Below, in pieces: positions 1 to 5,545 of a DNA stretch of 7,533 nucleotides. The DNA is taken from the NCBI GenBank assembly GCA_022865845.1, contig JALHUC010000027.1, forward strand, positions 1 through 7,533. The letters are read 5' to 3'. A model generated the notes under the pieces. The model searched no databases and was not told the DNA's origin. It worked only from the letters and a program-made list of their open reading frames with translations. The translations under genes were made by a program, and so were the position numbers. This DNA comes from a bacterium (GTDB lineage: Bacteria > BMS3Abin14). The number at the start of each line of letters is the position of its first letter. The first letter of the stretch is position 1.

Positions 1-168
1 AGCGGGGAGTTTGCCAGGGAGTGGATCCTGGAGAACCAGGCCGGAAGGCCCGTGTTTAACGCCCTCAGCCGTGAAATGAACGATCATCCCATCGAAGAGG
101 TGGGCAAAAGGTTAAGAGCCCTCATGCCGTGGCTCAAGGAACAATCTGCCGTTAAGGATAAGGAATAG
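1..168 (+). CDS. ilvC: Ketol-acid reductoisomerase, C-terminal end (partial)
   Basis: This frame is open from the left edge to a TAG at 166-168 and gives the last 55 residues. It contains the [12 protein letters not shown] stretch, then GRPVFNAL and [17 protein letters not shown], which I recognise as the conserved C-terminal helical end of class I IlvC. The full enzyme (about 330-340 residues) is cytoplasmic. It isomerises and then reduces acetolactate or acetohydroxybutyrate with NADPH and Mg2+, in the shared valine, leucine and isoleucine pathway. The Rossmann domain and most metal ligands lie outside the window. psd starts 12 bp after the stop, so the two are probably co-transcribed. Identification is by remembered family sequence and is firm; nothing looks truncated other than by the window edge. 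Confidence 0.95.
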   Translation, partial: SGEFAREWILENQAGRPVFNALSREMNDHPIEEVGKRLRALMPWLKEQSAVKDKE

Positions 169-180
169 GGAACACAGCAT

Positions 181-813
181 ATGTCTGTAGTGGCAAGGGA
201 AGGGATACCGCACATATCGATCCCGTCCTTCCTGGCAGTAATGCTTCTCCTCATGGGCTATCCCGTGGGAGGAGCTGCGGCTGGAATAGTCGCCGTCTCG
301 GTGGCCCTTTTCTTCAGGGACCCTGAAAGAGCTCATTCGGCCGGCCCCGGGGAGATTCTGTCTCCGGCCGATGGACGCATCGTTGCTGTTGACCGGGTCC
401 GGGAGGACCGCCACCTGGGAGGCGGGGCCCTCAGAATAAGCGTGTTCATGAACATCTTTAACGTTCATGTGAACCGGGTACCCATGGACGCCAGTGTGGT
501 CAACGTAAAACACATCCCGGGCGGATTCGCCATGGCACACCTGGATGATGCCGGACTTATCAATGAGCGGACCGAGATCCTTCTTGTGGACAGTTCAGAC
601 AGAAAAAGTCTGATGGTCCAGGTGGCGGGGTTAGTGGCGAGGAGGATCATCTGCAGATTGCGGGAAGGTGATGTTGTGGCGAGGGGAAGCAGGTTCGGGC
701 TCATATGTTTTGGTTCAAGAGTGGACCTGTACCTTCCTGAGGAAGCTCAGCCCCTGGCCCAGATCGGCGATCGTGTCCGGGCTGGCCAGAGTGTGCTGGC
801 CCAAATGAAATGA
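181..813 (+). CDS. psd: Phosphatidylserine decarboxylase proenzyme (short, type A)
   Basis: The 210-residue protein decarboxylates phosphatidylserine to phosphatidylethanolamine at the inner membrane. A hydrophobic hairpin-like segment at about residues 16-45 should anchor it. The catalytic features of the family are all visible: Asp64 in SPADGR, His96 in NVHVNR, and the self-cleavage pair Gly178-Ser179 in FGSRVDLYLP. Cleavage there would give a beta chain (1-178) and a 32-residue alpha chain whose Ser179 becomes the pyruvoyl cofactor. The length fits the short bacterial class (about 200-220), not the longer E. coli type. The start at 181 places the usual AREGxP motif at residues 5-10. Its Shine-Dalgarno is weak (AGGG at 167-170, overlapping the ilvC stop), so coupling to ilvC translation is plausible; GTG at 190 is an alternative start. 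pssA, the preceding pathway step, follows directly. Confidence 0.96.
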   Translation: MSVVAREGIPHISIPSFLAVMLLLMGYPVGGAAAGIVAVSVALFFRDPERAHSAGPGEILSPADGRIVAVDRVREDRHLGGGALRISVFMNIFNVHVNRVPMDASVVNVKHIPGGFAMAHLDDAGLINERTEILLVDSSDRKSLMVQVAGLVARRIICRLREGDVVARGSRFGLICFGSRVDLYLPEEAQPLAQIGDRVRAGQSVLAQMK

Positions 814-824
814 GGGGGCTGTAA

Positions 825-1619
825 ATGGATAGTGACGGACCAAGCCGGCGAGCGGTATATCTTCTGCCTAATATGATCACCACCCTGGCTCTCTTCACTG
901 GTTTCGTTTCGGTGGTCGCTTCCATCGATGGGCTGTACCAGCGGGCCGCAGTGGCCATCATTGTGGCCGGGGTATTCGATGCCCTGGACGGACGGATCGC
1001 CCGGCTGACCAAGACCTCTTCCCTGTTCGGAGTGCAGTACGACAGTCTCTCCGACATTACCGCCTTCGGTGTGGCCCCGGCCCTCCTGGTGTTCACAGCG
1101 GTCCTGCACCCCCTGGGTCGCTTCGGGTGGCTGGGGGCGTTCCTGTTCCTGGCCTGCGGAGCGCTCCGGCTGGCGCGTTTCAACGTTCAGGCCCAGCGGG
1201 TAGGGGAGAAGCACTTTACAGGACTGCCGATCCCTGCCGCCGGCGGGATGGTTGCCGTTTCGATCCTGCTGGTCATGGAACTGGTGCCCAACGGCGGGTT
1301 CGAACCCCAGGCTGTAAAGATGGCTTTTATCGCTGGTGTCTACGCACTGTCTTTCCTCATGGTGAGTATGGTGCCGTACCCGAGCTTTAAACAGATTGTC
1401 ATACCGCGCCGTAAAGCTTTCCAGGCCTTGGCCTTCGTGACCGTGCTCCTGGTGATCATGGCCAATTACCCCGTCTACTTTCTGTTCGGGTTCGGGTTTT
1501 TCTATATCGTCATCAGCCCGATCATAGGGGCCTGGATCCTGAAGAAACTTGGCGTTCTGGACACGGAAAAAATGGAAACCTTCACAATCGAGGATGAGGA
1601 CATTCTCGAAGACAATTGA
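825..1619 (+). CDS. pssA: CDP-diacylglycerol-serine O-phosphatidyltransferase
   Basis: This 264-residue integral membrane enzyme makes phosphatidylserine from CDP-diacylglycerol and serine, the substrate for the psd product just upstream. The CDP-alcohol phosphatidyltransferase signature is complete: D52-A-L-D55-G56-R-I-A59-R60, eight residues, G69, D73 and D77, the aspartates binding two metals. Hydrophobic segments lie at about 17-36, 41-52, 80-95, 100-114, 137-152, 166-184, 201-216 and 217-236, consistent with the polytopic B. subtilis-type family rather than the phospholipase-D-like E. coli PssA. The tail from about 245 is acidic and probably cytosolic. The start is supported by GAGGGGG at 812-818, seven bases before the ATG and overlapping the psd stop, so the genes are tightly linked. 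Specificity for serine over glycerol phosphate or inositol is inferred from LPN near the N-terminus, TGLPIPAAGG (132-141) and the neighbour psd. Confidence 0.95.
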   Translation: MDSDGPSRRAVYLLPNMITTLALFTGFVSVVASIDGLYQRAAVAIIVAGVFDALDGRIARLTKTSSLFGVQYDSLSDITAFGVAPALLVFTAVLHPLGRFGWLGAFLFLACGALRLARFNVQAQRVGEKHFTGLPIPAAGGMVAVSILLVMELVPNGGFEPQAVKMAFIAGVYALSFLMVSMVPYPSFKQIVIPRRKAFQALAFVTVLLVIMANYPVYFLFGFGFFYIVISPIIGAWILKKLGVLDTEKMETFTIEDEDILEDN

Positions 1620-1620
1620 G

Positions 1621-1628
1621 AGGAGGTG
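1621..1628 (+). promoter_or_regulatory. Strong Shine-Dalgarno ahead of the mini-ORF
   Basis: AGGAGGTG begins two bases after the pssA stop codon and is a near-perfect match to the anti-Shine-Dalgarno of 16S rRNA, stronger than the site in front of any full-length gene here. The ATG at 1639 lies 10 bases downstream, slightly long but workable. Nothing else starts here, so the site is the main argument that the short frame behind it is translated. Confidence 0.6.
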
Positions 1629-1638
1629 GTGGCGTACC

Positions 1639-1716
1639 ATGGGGCTAGGCGAAAGTGACCTTGGAATGAACAGTATCGGTACCGGTAACGGTCGTGGTGG
1701 CGCTGCCGCCAGTTAG
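1639..1716 (+). CDS. Candidate 25-residue leader peptide or small protein upstream of leuA
   Basis: The frame runs ATG to TAG and encodes a 25-residue, glycine-rich peptide beginning MGLGESDLGMN and ending GRGGAAAS. It has 8 Gly, 3 Ala (consecutive) and only two Leu codons, CTA and CTT. The 3' end can fold into a 7-bp hairpin with a three-base loop (1695-1711, one G-T pair). I do not recognise the peptide with confidence. Its place before leuA and its strong ribosome-binding site suggest a regulatory upstream ORF. However, it lacks the leucine run of classical attenuation leaders, and the element at 1731-1899 separates it from leuA. Four of its eight glycines use GGT, and third positions are less GC-rich than in the flanking genes. 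It could instead be a chance frame, or the translated tail of the pssA transcript. Translation is inferred, not shown. Confidence 0.4.
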   Translation: MGLGESDLGMNSIGTGNGRGGAAAS

Positions 1717-1758
1717 AAAGGGCGCGAGTCTTAATGGACTTGCAAAAAGTCCCTCAAA

Positions 1759-1785
1759 CAGGGTGTACGCGTAGCGTGCATCCTG
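1759..1785. repeat. Internal hairpin 1 (12-bp stem, GTA loop)
   Basis: Arms 1759-1770 and 1774-1785 pair over 12 positions with two G-U pairs if transcribed, around the three-base loop GTA. The core is ACGC-GTA-GCGT. It is the first of three hairpins in the element that share an ACGC-N3-GCGT or ACGCC-N3-GGCGT core and a three-base loop. Confidence 0.6.
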
Positions 1786-1794
1786 GGGTAGGGG

Positions 1795-1811
1795 CCACGC
1801 CTGCGGCGTGG
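1795..1811. repeat. Internal hairpin 2 (CCACGCC TGC GGCGTGG)
   Basis: This is a perfect 7-bp inverted repeat with the three-base loop TGC. Its CACGCC-N3-GGCGTG core is the same as in hairpin 3 at 1838-1854, while the loops and outer pairs differ. The A/T-rich hairpin TTTGTA-TTTAC-TACAAA (1812-1828) follows immediately. Confidence 0.7.
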
Positions 1812-1829
1812 TTTGTATTTACTACAAAT

Positions 1830-1859
1830 GGCGGGGATCACGCCGATGGCGTGACCGCC
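1830..1859. repeat. Internal hairpin 3 (TCACGCC GAT GGCGTGA, bulged lower stem)
   Basis: The upper stem is a perfect 7-bp inverted repeat at 1838-1854 with loop GAT. The lower stem GGCGG (1830-1834) pairs with CCGCC (1855-1859), leaving a GGA bulge on the 5' side. The CACGCC-N3-GGCGTG core matches hairpin 2. The last two bases of this stem overlap the start of the 1858-1892 inverted repeat, so the two cannot both form completely. Confidence 0.65.
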
Positions 1860-1892
1860 TCGTAAAAAGGACCAACGGGACTTTTTACGAGG
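1858..1892. repeat. 12-bp perfect inverted repeat with mutually exclusive partners
   Basis: CCTCGTAAAAAG (1858-1869) pairs perfectly with CTTTTTACGAGG (1881-1892) across an 11-base loop. The right arm can alternatively pair through GGGACTTTTT (1877-1886) with AAAAAGTCCC at 1744-1753. That left partner can itself fold locally as GGACTT (1736-1741) with AAGTCC (1747-1752). No T run follows the right arm, so this is not called a terminator. Confidence 0.65.
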
Positions 1893-1906
1893 TCATCAAC
1901 TTTAGA

Positions 1907-1966
1907 CCTTCCCCCCGGCACCGAAATACGAAAAAAAAGTAAACCCCGGGGACGGGGAACGGAAGG
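1907..1966 (+). promoter_or_regulatory. Possible hairpin masking the leuA ribosome-binding site
   Basis: CCTTCC at 1907-1912 is a perfect complement of GGAAGG at 1961-1966, which overlaps the leuA Shine-Dalgarno AAGGAG (1963-1968). The next four bases CCCC (1913-1916) can pair with GGGG (1954-1957) after an AAC bulge, giving about ten pairs around a loop that holds the A8 tract. A competing local pairing exists at CCCCGGGG (1944-1951). Complementarity is seen directly; a regulatory role is inference. Confidence 0.35.
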
Positions 1967-1974
1967 AGCAATAA

Positions 1975-3522
1975 ATGTCCGACAGGATCATCATTTTCGA
2001 TACGACCTTAAGAGATGGCGAACAATCACCCGGAGCTTCCATGAACCTGGAGGAGAAGCTCCAGGTGGCCAGACAGCTGGAACGCATGAACGTGGACGTC
2101 ATAGAGGCGGGGTTCCCCATAGCCTCCGAGGGTGACTTCGAAGCTGTCCGCGCTGTGGCCAGGGCGATGAAGAAGACCTCCGTGGCAGGTCTGTGCCGGG
2201 CCAGCAAGAAGGACATCGACAGGGCCTGGGAGGCGCTCAAGGAGGCTAAAATACCGAGGATCCACACCTTCCTCGCCACTTCGGATATCCACGTCAAACT
2301 CAAGCTCCAGAAGACCCACGACCAGGTGAAACAGATCGCTGTGGATGCCGTTCGTCACGCCGCAGGATATACCGATAACGTTGAGTTTTCGGCTGAAGAC
2401 GCTGCGCGAAGCGATGTGTCCTACCTGTGCGAGGTCATTGAGGCTGTTATTGAGGCCGGGGCAAAGACCGTCAACATTCCGGACACCGTAGGATATGCCA
2501 TACCCGACGAGTTCGGAAACCTTATCGCCACCATCCGCGAACGTGTCCCCAATGTGGATAAGGCTGTCCTTTCCGTTCACTGCCACAACGACCTGGGGCT
2601 GGCTGTAGCAAACTCCCTGGCAGCCGTCCAGGCGGGAGCCCGCCAGGTGGAATGTACTATCAACGGGATCGGGGAACGGGCCGGAAACGCTTCCCTGGAG
2701 GAAACGGTCATGGCCCTCAGGACCCGTCAGGATCACCTGAAGGTACACACGGACATTTGCACCGAGGAGATCTACAGGGCGAGCAGGCTGGTTTCCGGTA
2801 TCACCGGGATCCTGGTCCAGCAGAACAAGGCCATCGTTGGAGCCAACGCCTTTGCCCACGAAGCAGGCATTCACCAGGACGGTATGCTCAAGGACAGGAC
2901 CACCTACGAGATCATGACCCCTGAGTCGGTGGGGATCAAGGAAAGCTCCCTGGTCCTGGGAAAACATTCAGGCCGTCACGCCTTCAGAAACCGCCTGGAT
3001 GAACTGGGGATCGAACTGACGGACGAGCAGCTTCAGAAGGCCTTCATTGCCTTTAAAAGCCTGGCCGACAAGAAGAAGACGATTTACGACGAAGACATCG
3101 AGGCCCTCATCGCAGAGGAGATCCTGCGTCTCCCGGACAAGTTCAAGCTGATCAGCGCCAACTTTACAAGTGGGACCGGTGTTGTACCTTCCGCCACCGT
3201 TGAGGTGGAGATCGACGGCAAGGTGAAGACAAATGCCGAATTCGGCGATGGTCCTGTGGATGCCGTTTTCAAGGCCATCAAGAAGGCCTGCAAGAGCAGG
3301 GCGAAGCTTTTGAGGTTCACCGTTTCAGCGATCACCGGGGGAGCAGACGCCATGGGTGGCGTAACCGTTCGTATCAAGGAGAACGGTTACATCATCATCG
3401 GACAGGGTGCCGATTCAGACATCATCGTGGCCTCCGCGAGAGCCCTGATCAACGCGCTGAACAAGCTGGAGTATCGCAAACGCACCCAGCAGTCGGCTGA
3501 GACGGAGAGGCCGAGCTTATAA
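1975..3522 (+). CDS. leuA: 2-isopropylmalate synthase
   Basis: The 515-residue cytoplasmic enzyme condenses acetyl-CoA with 2-ketoisovalerate, the committed step to leucine. The N-terminal TIM barrel carries [13 protein letters not shown] (8-20) with catalytic Arg13 and metal ligand Asp14. The other ligands are His202 and His204 in [12 protein letters not shown] and Asn238 in GERAGNAS. The linker region contains HEAGIHQDG (295-303). From about 390 to 500 lies the LeuA allosteric domain with GGADAMGGV, where leucine feedback normally acts. Length and order fit LeuA type 1, not citramalate or homocitrate synthase, and the adjacent leuCDB supports this. AAGGAG at 1963-1968, six bases before the ATG, fixes the start. 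Expression may be influenced by the leader structures upstream. The stop is followed by 113 bp containing heptad repeats before leuC. Confidence 0.97.
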   Translation: MSDRIIIFDTTLRDGEQSPGASMNLEEKLQVARQLERMNVDVIEAGFPIASEGDFEAVRAVARAMKKTSVAGLCRASKKDIDRAWEALKEAKIPRIHTFLATSDIHVKLKLQKTHDQVKQIAVDAVRHAAGYTDNVEFSAEDAARSDVSYLCEVIEAVIEAGAKTVNIPDTVGYAIPDEFGNLIATIRERVPNVDKAVLSVHCHNDLGLAVANSLAAVQAGARQVECTINGIGERAGNASLEETVMALRTRQDHLKVHTDICTEEIYRASRLVSGITGILVQQNKAIVGANAFAHEAGIHQDGMLKDRTTYEIMTPESVGIKESSLVLGKHSGRHAFRNRLDELGIELTDEQLQKAFIAFKSLADKKKTIYDEDIEALIAEEILRLPDKFKLISANFTSGTGVVPSATVEVEIDGKVKTNAEFGDGPVDAVFKAIKKACKSRAKLLRFTVSAITGGADAMGGVTVRIKENGYIIIGQGADSDIIVASARALINALNKLEYRKRTQQSAETERPSL

Positions 3523-3525
3523 CCA

Positions 3526-3552
3526 ATTCCAGATTCCAGATTCCAGATTCCA
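3526..3552. repeat. Heptamer tandem array, ATTCCAG x 3.9
   Basis: Three complete ATTCCAG copies (3526-3532, 3533-3539, 3540-3546) and six bases of a fourth start three bases after the leuA stop. On the complementary strand the unit reads GGAATCT-like. It forms the left half of the leuA-leuC spacer; the right half is another heptamer array facing the other way (3585-3612). Confidence 0.9.
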
Positions 3553-3584
3553 AAGGGGAAACATTCATCTGAAACATATTTCCC

Positions 3585-3612
3585 GGAACTCGGAACCCGG
3601 AACTTGGAACTC
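3585..3612. repeat. Heptamer tandem array, GGAACYY x 4
   Basis: Four contiguous 7-bp units GGAACTC, GGAACCC, GGAACTT and GGAACTC fill this stretch, ending 12 bases before the leuC ribosome-binding site. The unit resembles the complement of the array at 3526-3552 (GGAA plus three pyrimidine-rich bases), so the two arrays lie in inverted orientation around about 32 bp of A/T-rich sequence. The units are diverged, as expected for an older array. Confidence 0.85.
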
Positions 3613-3635
3613 GAATAAATTTCCGGAGGAAATTA

Positions 3636-4901
3636 ATGAGCATGGGACAAACCATTACACAAAAGATCCTCGCGGCCCATTGCGGCCGGGATGAAGTGCA
3701 CCCGGGGGAGATCGTCATGGCCGATATCGACCTTGCTCTGGGTAACGATATTACCGCCCCCATTTCCATCAAGATCCTCAGGGAAAAAGGGATCAAGAAG
3801 GTGTTCGACCGTGACAGGGTCGCCCTGGTGCCTGACCACTTCGCTCCCAACAAGGACATCGCTTCTGCCCAGCAGTGCAAGGACCTCAGAGAGTTCGCCC
3901 GCGATTTCGATATAACGCACTATTTTGAACTGGGCGAAATGGGTGTGGAACATGCCCTCCTCCCCGAAAAGGGTCTGGCCCTTCCGGGCGAACTCATCAT
4001 TGGAGCGGACAGTCATACCTGCACCTATGGTGCCCTTGGGGCGTTCAGCATGGGTGTGGGCAGTACCGATCTGGCTGGCGCCATGATCAGCGGAAAGGCG
4101 TGGTTCAAAGTTCCCGGCGCAATAAAGTTCGTTATCGACGGGGAACTGGGGCCCTGGGTGGGCGGTAAGGACCTCATCCTCTACATCATCGGGAAAATAG
4201 GGGTGGACGGCGCTCTCTATCAGTCCATGGAGTTTACGGGAGAAACGGTTCGGGCTCTCCACATGTCCGACCGTTTGACAATGTGCAACATGGCCATAGA
4301 GGCCGGTGCCAAGAACGGCATCATCGAACCGGACGAGATCACAGAAGAGTACGTCAGGGGCCGGACTTCCAGGGAATGGAAGGTCTACAGCAGCGATCCA
4401 GACGCCGAGTACCTGGATGAGATACGGATAAAGGCTTCGGATGTGGACCTCCAGGTCGCTTTCCCCCATCTCCCTGAAAACTCCAGGCCGGTGGGTGAGG
4501 CCAGGGATATTGCCATTGACCAGGTTGTCATCGGATCGTGCACCAACGGTCGCCTGGAGGACTTTCAGGCGGCAGCAAGAGTCCTCAAGGGAAAAAAGGT
4601 CGCTCCAGGTGTTCGGCTGATCATGATCCCGGCCACGCCCCTTATCTATCGCCAGGCTATGGAGGAAGGACTTTTCGACATATTCCTGTCTGCCGGAGCA
4701 GTCATTAGCCCTCCCACGTGCGGGCCGTGCCTGGGTGGACACATGGGAATCCTCGCAGAGGGAGAAATAGCGGTGGCAACAACGAACAGGAACTTCGTGG
4801 GCCGCATGGGTCACCCCAAGAGCGAAGTGTATCTGGCCGGGGCGCCGGTGGCAGCGGCCTCAGCTGTCACTGGCACAATATCCTCACCCGAGGATTTGTG
4901 A
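3636..4901 (+). CDS. leuC: 3-isopropylmalate dehydratase, large subunit (type 2)
   Basis: The 421-residue aconitase-family subunit pairs with LeuD to isomerise 2-isopropylmalate to 3-isopropylmalate in the cytoplasm. The three [4Fe-4S] ligands are Cys302 (GSCTNGR), Cys362 and Cys365 (PTCGPC). Other family landmarks are DHFAP (67-71), [13 protein letters not shown] (123-135) and [10 protein letters not shown] (384-393). At about 420 residues it is the shorter 'archaeal/type 2' class, also related to homoaconitase large subunits, rather than the roughly 466-residue E. coli type. Its place in a leu cluster supports isopropylmalate as substrate. GGAGGA at 3625-3630 lies five bases before the ATG at 3636; the in-frame ATG at 3642 is less well spaced. 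The gene end is bracketed by a perfect inverted repeat (4860-4912). Confidence 0.96.
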   Translation: MSMGQTITQKILAAHCGRDEVHPGEIVMADIDLALGNDITAPISIKILREKGIKKVFDRDRVALVPDHFAPNKDIASAQQCKDLREFARDFDITHYFELGEMGVEHALLPEKGLALPGELIIGADSHTCTYGALGAFSMGVGSTDLAGAMISGKAWFKVPGAIKFVIDGELGPWVGGKDLILYIIGKIGVDGALYQSMEFTGETVRALHMSDRLTMCNMAIEAGAKNGIIEPDEITEEYVRGRTSREWKVYSSDPDAEYLDEIRIKASDVDLQVAFPHLPENSRPVGEARDIAIDQVVIGSCTNGRLEDFQAAARVLKGKKVAPGVRLIMIPATPLIYRQAMEEGLFDIFLSAGAVISPPTCGPCLGGHMGILAEGEIAVATTNRNFVGRMGHPKSEVYLAGAPVAAASAVTGTISSPEDL

Positions 4902-4912
4902 GTGACAGCTGA
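4860..4912. repeat. Perfect 12-bp inverted repeat around the leuC stop codon
   Basis: TCAGCTGTCACT (4860-4871) is the exact reverse complement of AGTGACAGCTGA (4901-4912). The 29-base loop contains the last leuC codons and the first two bases of its TGA stop, and the third base begins the right arm. No T run follows, so it does not look like an intrinsic terminator. An mRNA stem at the leuC end, affecting stability or processing between leuC and leuD, is possible. Confidence 0.75.
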
Positions 4913-4913
4913 T

Positions 4914-4985
4914 GGGCGAAGGGCGCAGGACTGAGGGCGGAGAAAAATTCTTGTTTTCACGCCCTCCGCACCACGCCCTCCGCAC
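4914..4985. repeat. Inverted GC-rich heptad repeat block in the leuC-leuD spacer
   Basis: The left half reads as heptamers GGGCGAA, GGGCGCA, GGACTGA and GGGCGGA (4914-4941). The right half is a perfect 14-bp tandem duplication, CACGCCCTCCGCAC at 4958-4971 and 4972-4985. On the other strand this reads as alternating GTGCGGA and GGGCGTG. The AGGGCG cores recur with a 14-base period in both halves, so the halves are imperfect inverted copies around an A/T-rich centre (4942-4957). This mirrors the layout of the leuA-leuC spacer with a different heptamer. Confidence 0.75.
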
Positions 4986-5024
4986 TAAATTTGGCACGTG
5001 TGGCACCGAAAATTGAAAACAGAA

Positions 5025-5030
5025 AAGGTG
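5025..5030 (+). promoter_or_regulatory. Ribosome-binding site that fixes the leuD start
   Basis: AAGGTG lies five bases before the ATG at 5036. The same frame is open back to a TTG at 4991, but that codon has no Shine-Dalgarno and would add 15 residues not expected for LeuD. Confidence 0.75.
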
Positions 5031-5035
5031 AACTA

Positions 5036-5545
5036 ATGAGAAAAAATTCAACCTTATCAGGAACAGCCTGGCGTTACGGGGACGATGTGGACACAGACGC
5101 CATCATTCCCGCGCGCTATCTCAACACCTCGGACCCGGAGGAACTCGCCTTGCATTGTATGGAGGACGCGGACCCTGATTTTCCCAAAAAGGTTGCACCA
5201 GGGGACATTATTGTGGGCGGCAAGAACTTCGGATGCGGGTCGTCCAGGGAGCATGCCCCCATTGCTATTAAGGCAGCGGGTGTCTCATGTGTTATTGCCG
5301 GTTCCTTCGCCAGGATTTTCTACCGCAACGCCTTCAATATGGGGCTTCCAATTTTCGAATCAGGGGAGGCGGCGAAGGGGATCCGGACCGGAGACAAGGT
5401 GGAGGTGGACCCTGCCACCGGGATCATCAAAAATCTCACCACCGGAAAAGAGTACAAAGCCGAACCGTTCCCGCCTTTCATGATGGACCTCATCAAGGCC
5501 GGCGGGCTGATACCTTTTCTTCTCAAGGAGCAATCACATGGCTGA
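5036..5545 (+). CDS. leuD: 3-isopropylmalate dehydratase, small subunit (type 2)
   Basis: The 169-residue swivel-domain subunit completes the active site of LeuC for isomerisation of isopropylmalate. Near the N-terminus is [15 protein letters not shown] (15-29), the usual opening of the type 2 family. The [10 protein letters not shown] motif follows at 66-75, with [10 protein letters not shown] at 96-105. The length matches the short class (about 160-170), consistent with the short LeuC next door; E. coli LeuD is about 200. The ATG at 5036 is chosen over TTG at 4991 because of the AAGGTG site and the family N-terminus. The stop overlaps leuB by 8 bp, so leuD and leuB are probably translationally coupled. 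The 134-bp gap from leuC is filled mostly by repeats. Confidence 0.95.
   Translation: MRKNSTLSGTAWRYGDDVDTDAIIPARYLNTSDPEELALHCMEDADPDFPKKVAPGDIIVGGKNFGCGSSREHAPIAIKAAGVSCVIAGSFARIFYRNAFNMGLPIFESGEAAKGIRTGDKVEVDPATGIIKNLTTGKEYKAEPFPPFMMDLIKAGGLIPFLLKEQSHG

Larger units (their letters stand above)
1731..1899. repeat. MITE-like element with imperfect terminal inverted repeats
   Basis: The first 23 bases (1731-1753) and the reverse complement of the last 23 (1877-1899) match at 18 positions. The innermost ten (AAAAAGTCCC at 1744-1753 and GGGACTTTTT at 1877-1886) are perfect. Inside are hairpins at 1759-1785, 1795-1811, 1812-1828 and 1830-1859, plus a long one at 1858-1892 built on the right terminus. 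There is no ORF inside, and I could not find a clear target-site duplication at the ends. This is the architecture of a small non-autonomous element (MITE) or a composite of palindromic repeats. A structured RNA leader for leuA is the main alternative. My impression that similar CGTAAAAAGTCC-ended palindromes are scattered in deltaproteobacterial genomes is from memory and unverified. Confidence 0.6.
1620..1974. other. 355-bp intergenic region between pssA and leuA
   Basis: This is the only gap longer than 300 bp. It holds, in order: a strong Shine-Dalgarno and a 25-codon mini-ORF (1621-1716); a MITE-like inverted-repeat element (1731-1899) with at least four internal hairpins; and a 75-bp leuA-proximal segment with an A8 tract (1931-1938) and a hairpin that could mask the leuA ribosome-binding site. 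I see no convincing -35/-10 pair and no hairpin followed by a T run, so neither a promoter nor an intrinsic terminator is called. It is therefore open whether leuA is read through from ilvC-psd-pssA or has its own start site. The parts are listed separately. Confidence 0.8.

Noticed and set aside
1127..1390. Second + strand open frame inside pssA
   Set aside because: It is an out-of-frame shadow of pssA with no ribosome-binding site or family motif. The short + strand frames inside leuA, leuC and leuD are rejected for the same reason.
747..1640. Long minus-strand open frame (297 codons) opposite pssA
   Set aside because: It lies antisense to a gene with a complete CDP-alcohol phosphatidyltransferase motif, has no recognisable domain, and its composition is that of complemented membrane-protein codons.
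1639..1716. Classical leucine attenuation leader peptide
   Set aside because: The frame has only two non-adjacent Leu codons and no terminator hairpin with a T run downstream, so the standard mechanism is not supported. A leader of another kind is kept as a low-confidence call.
1741..1830. Sigma-70 promoter for leuA (for example TTGCAA at 1741-1746 or TTGTAT near 1813)
   Set aside because: No TATAAT-like hexamer lies 16-18 bases downstream of either, and both sequences are explained by the inverted repeats.
1858..1892. Intrinsic terminator before leuA
   Set aside because: The stem is perfect but A/T-rich near the loop, and no T run follows the right arm on either strand. It fits better as part of the inverted-repeat element.
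3526..3612. CRISPR-like repeat array
   Set aside because: The units are 7 bp, contiguous, and have no spacers; no cas gene is present. This is a tandem repeat.
3633..4814. Long minus-strand open frame (393 codons) opposite leuC
   Set aside because: It mirrors the leuC coding frame, has no family motif, and arises because GC-rich codons leave few stops on the opposite strand. The same applies to the frame at 2026-2967 opposite leuA.
4991..5035. Upstream TTG start for leuD
   Set aside because: There is no Shine-Dalgarno before it, and the extra 15 residues do not match the start of short LeuD proteins. The ATG at 5036 has AAGGTG at good spacing.
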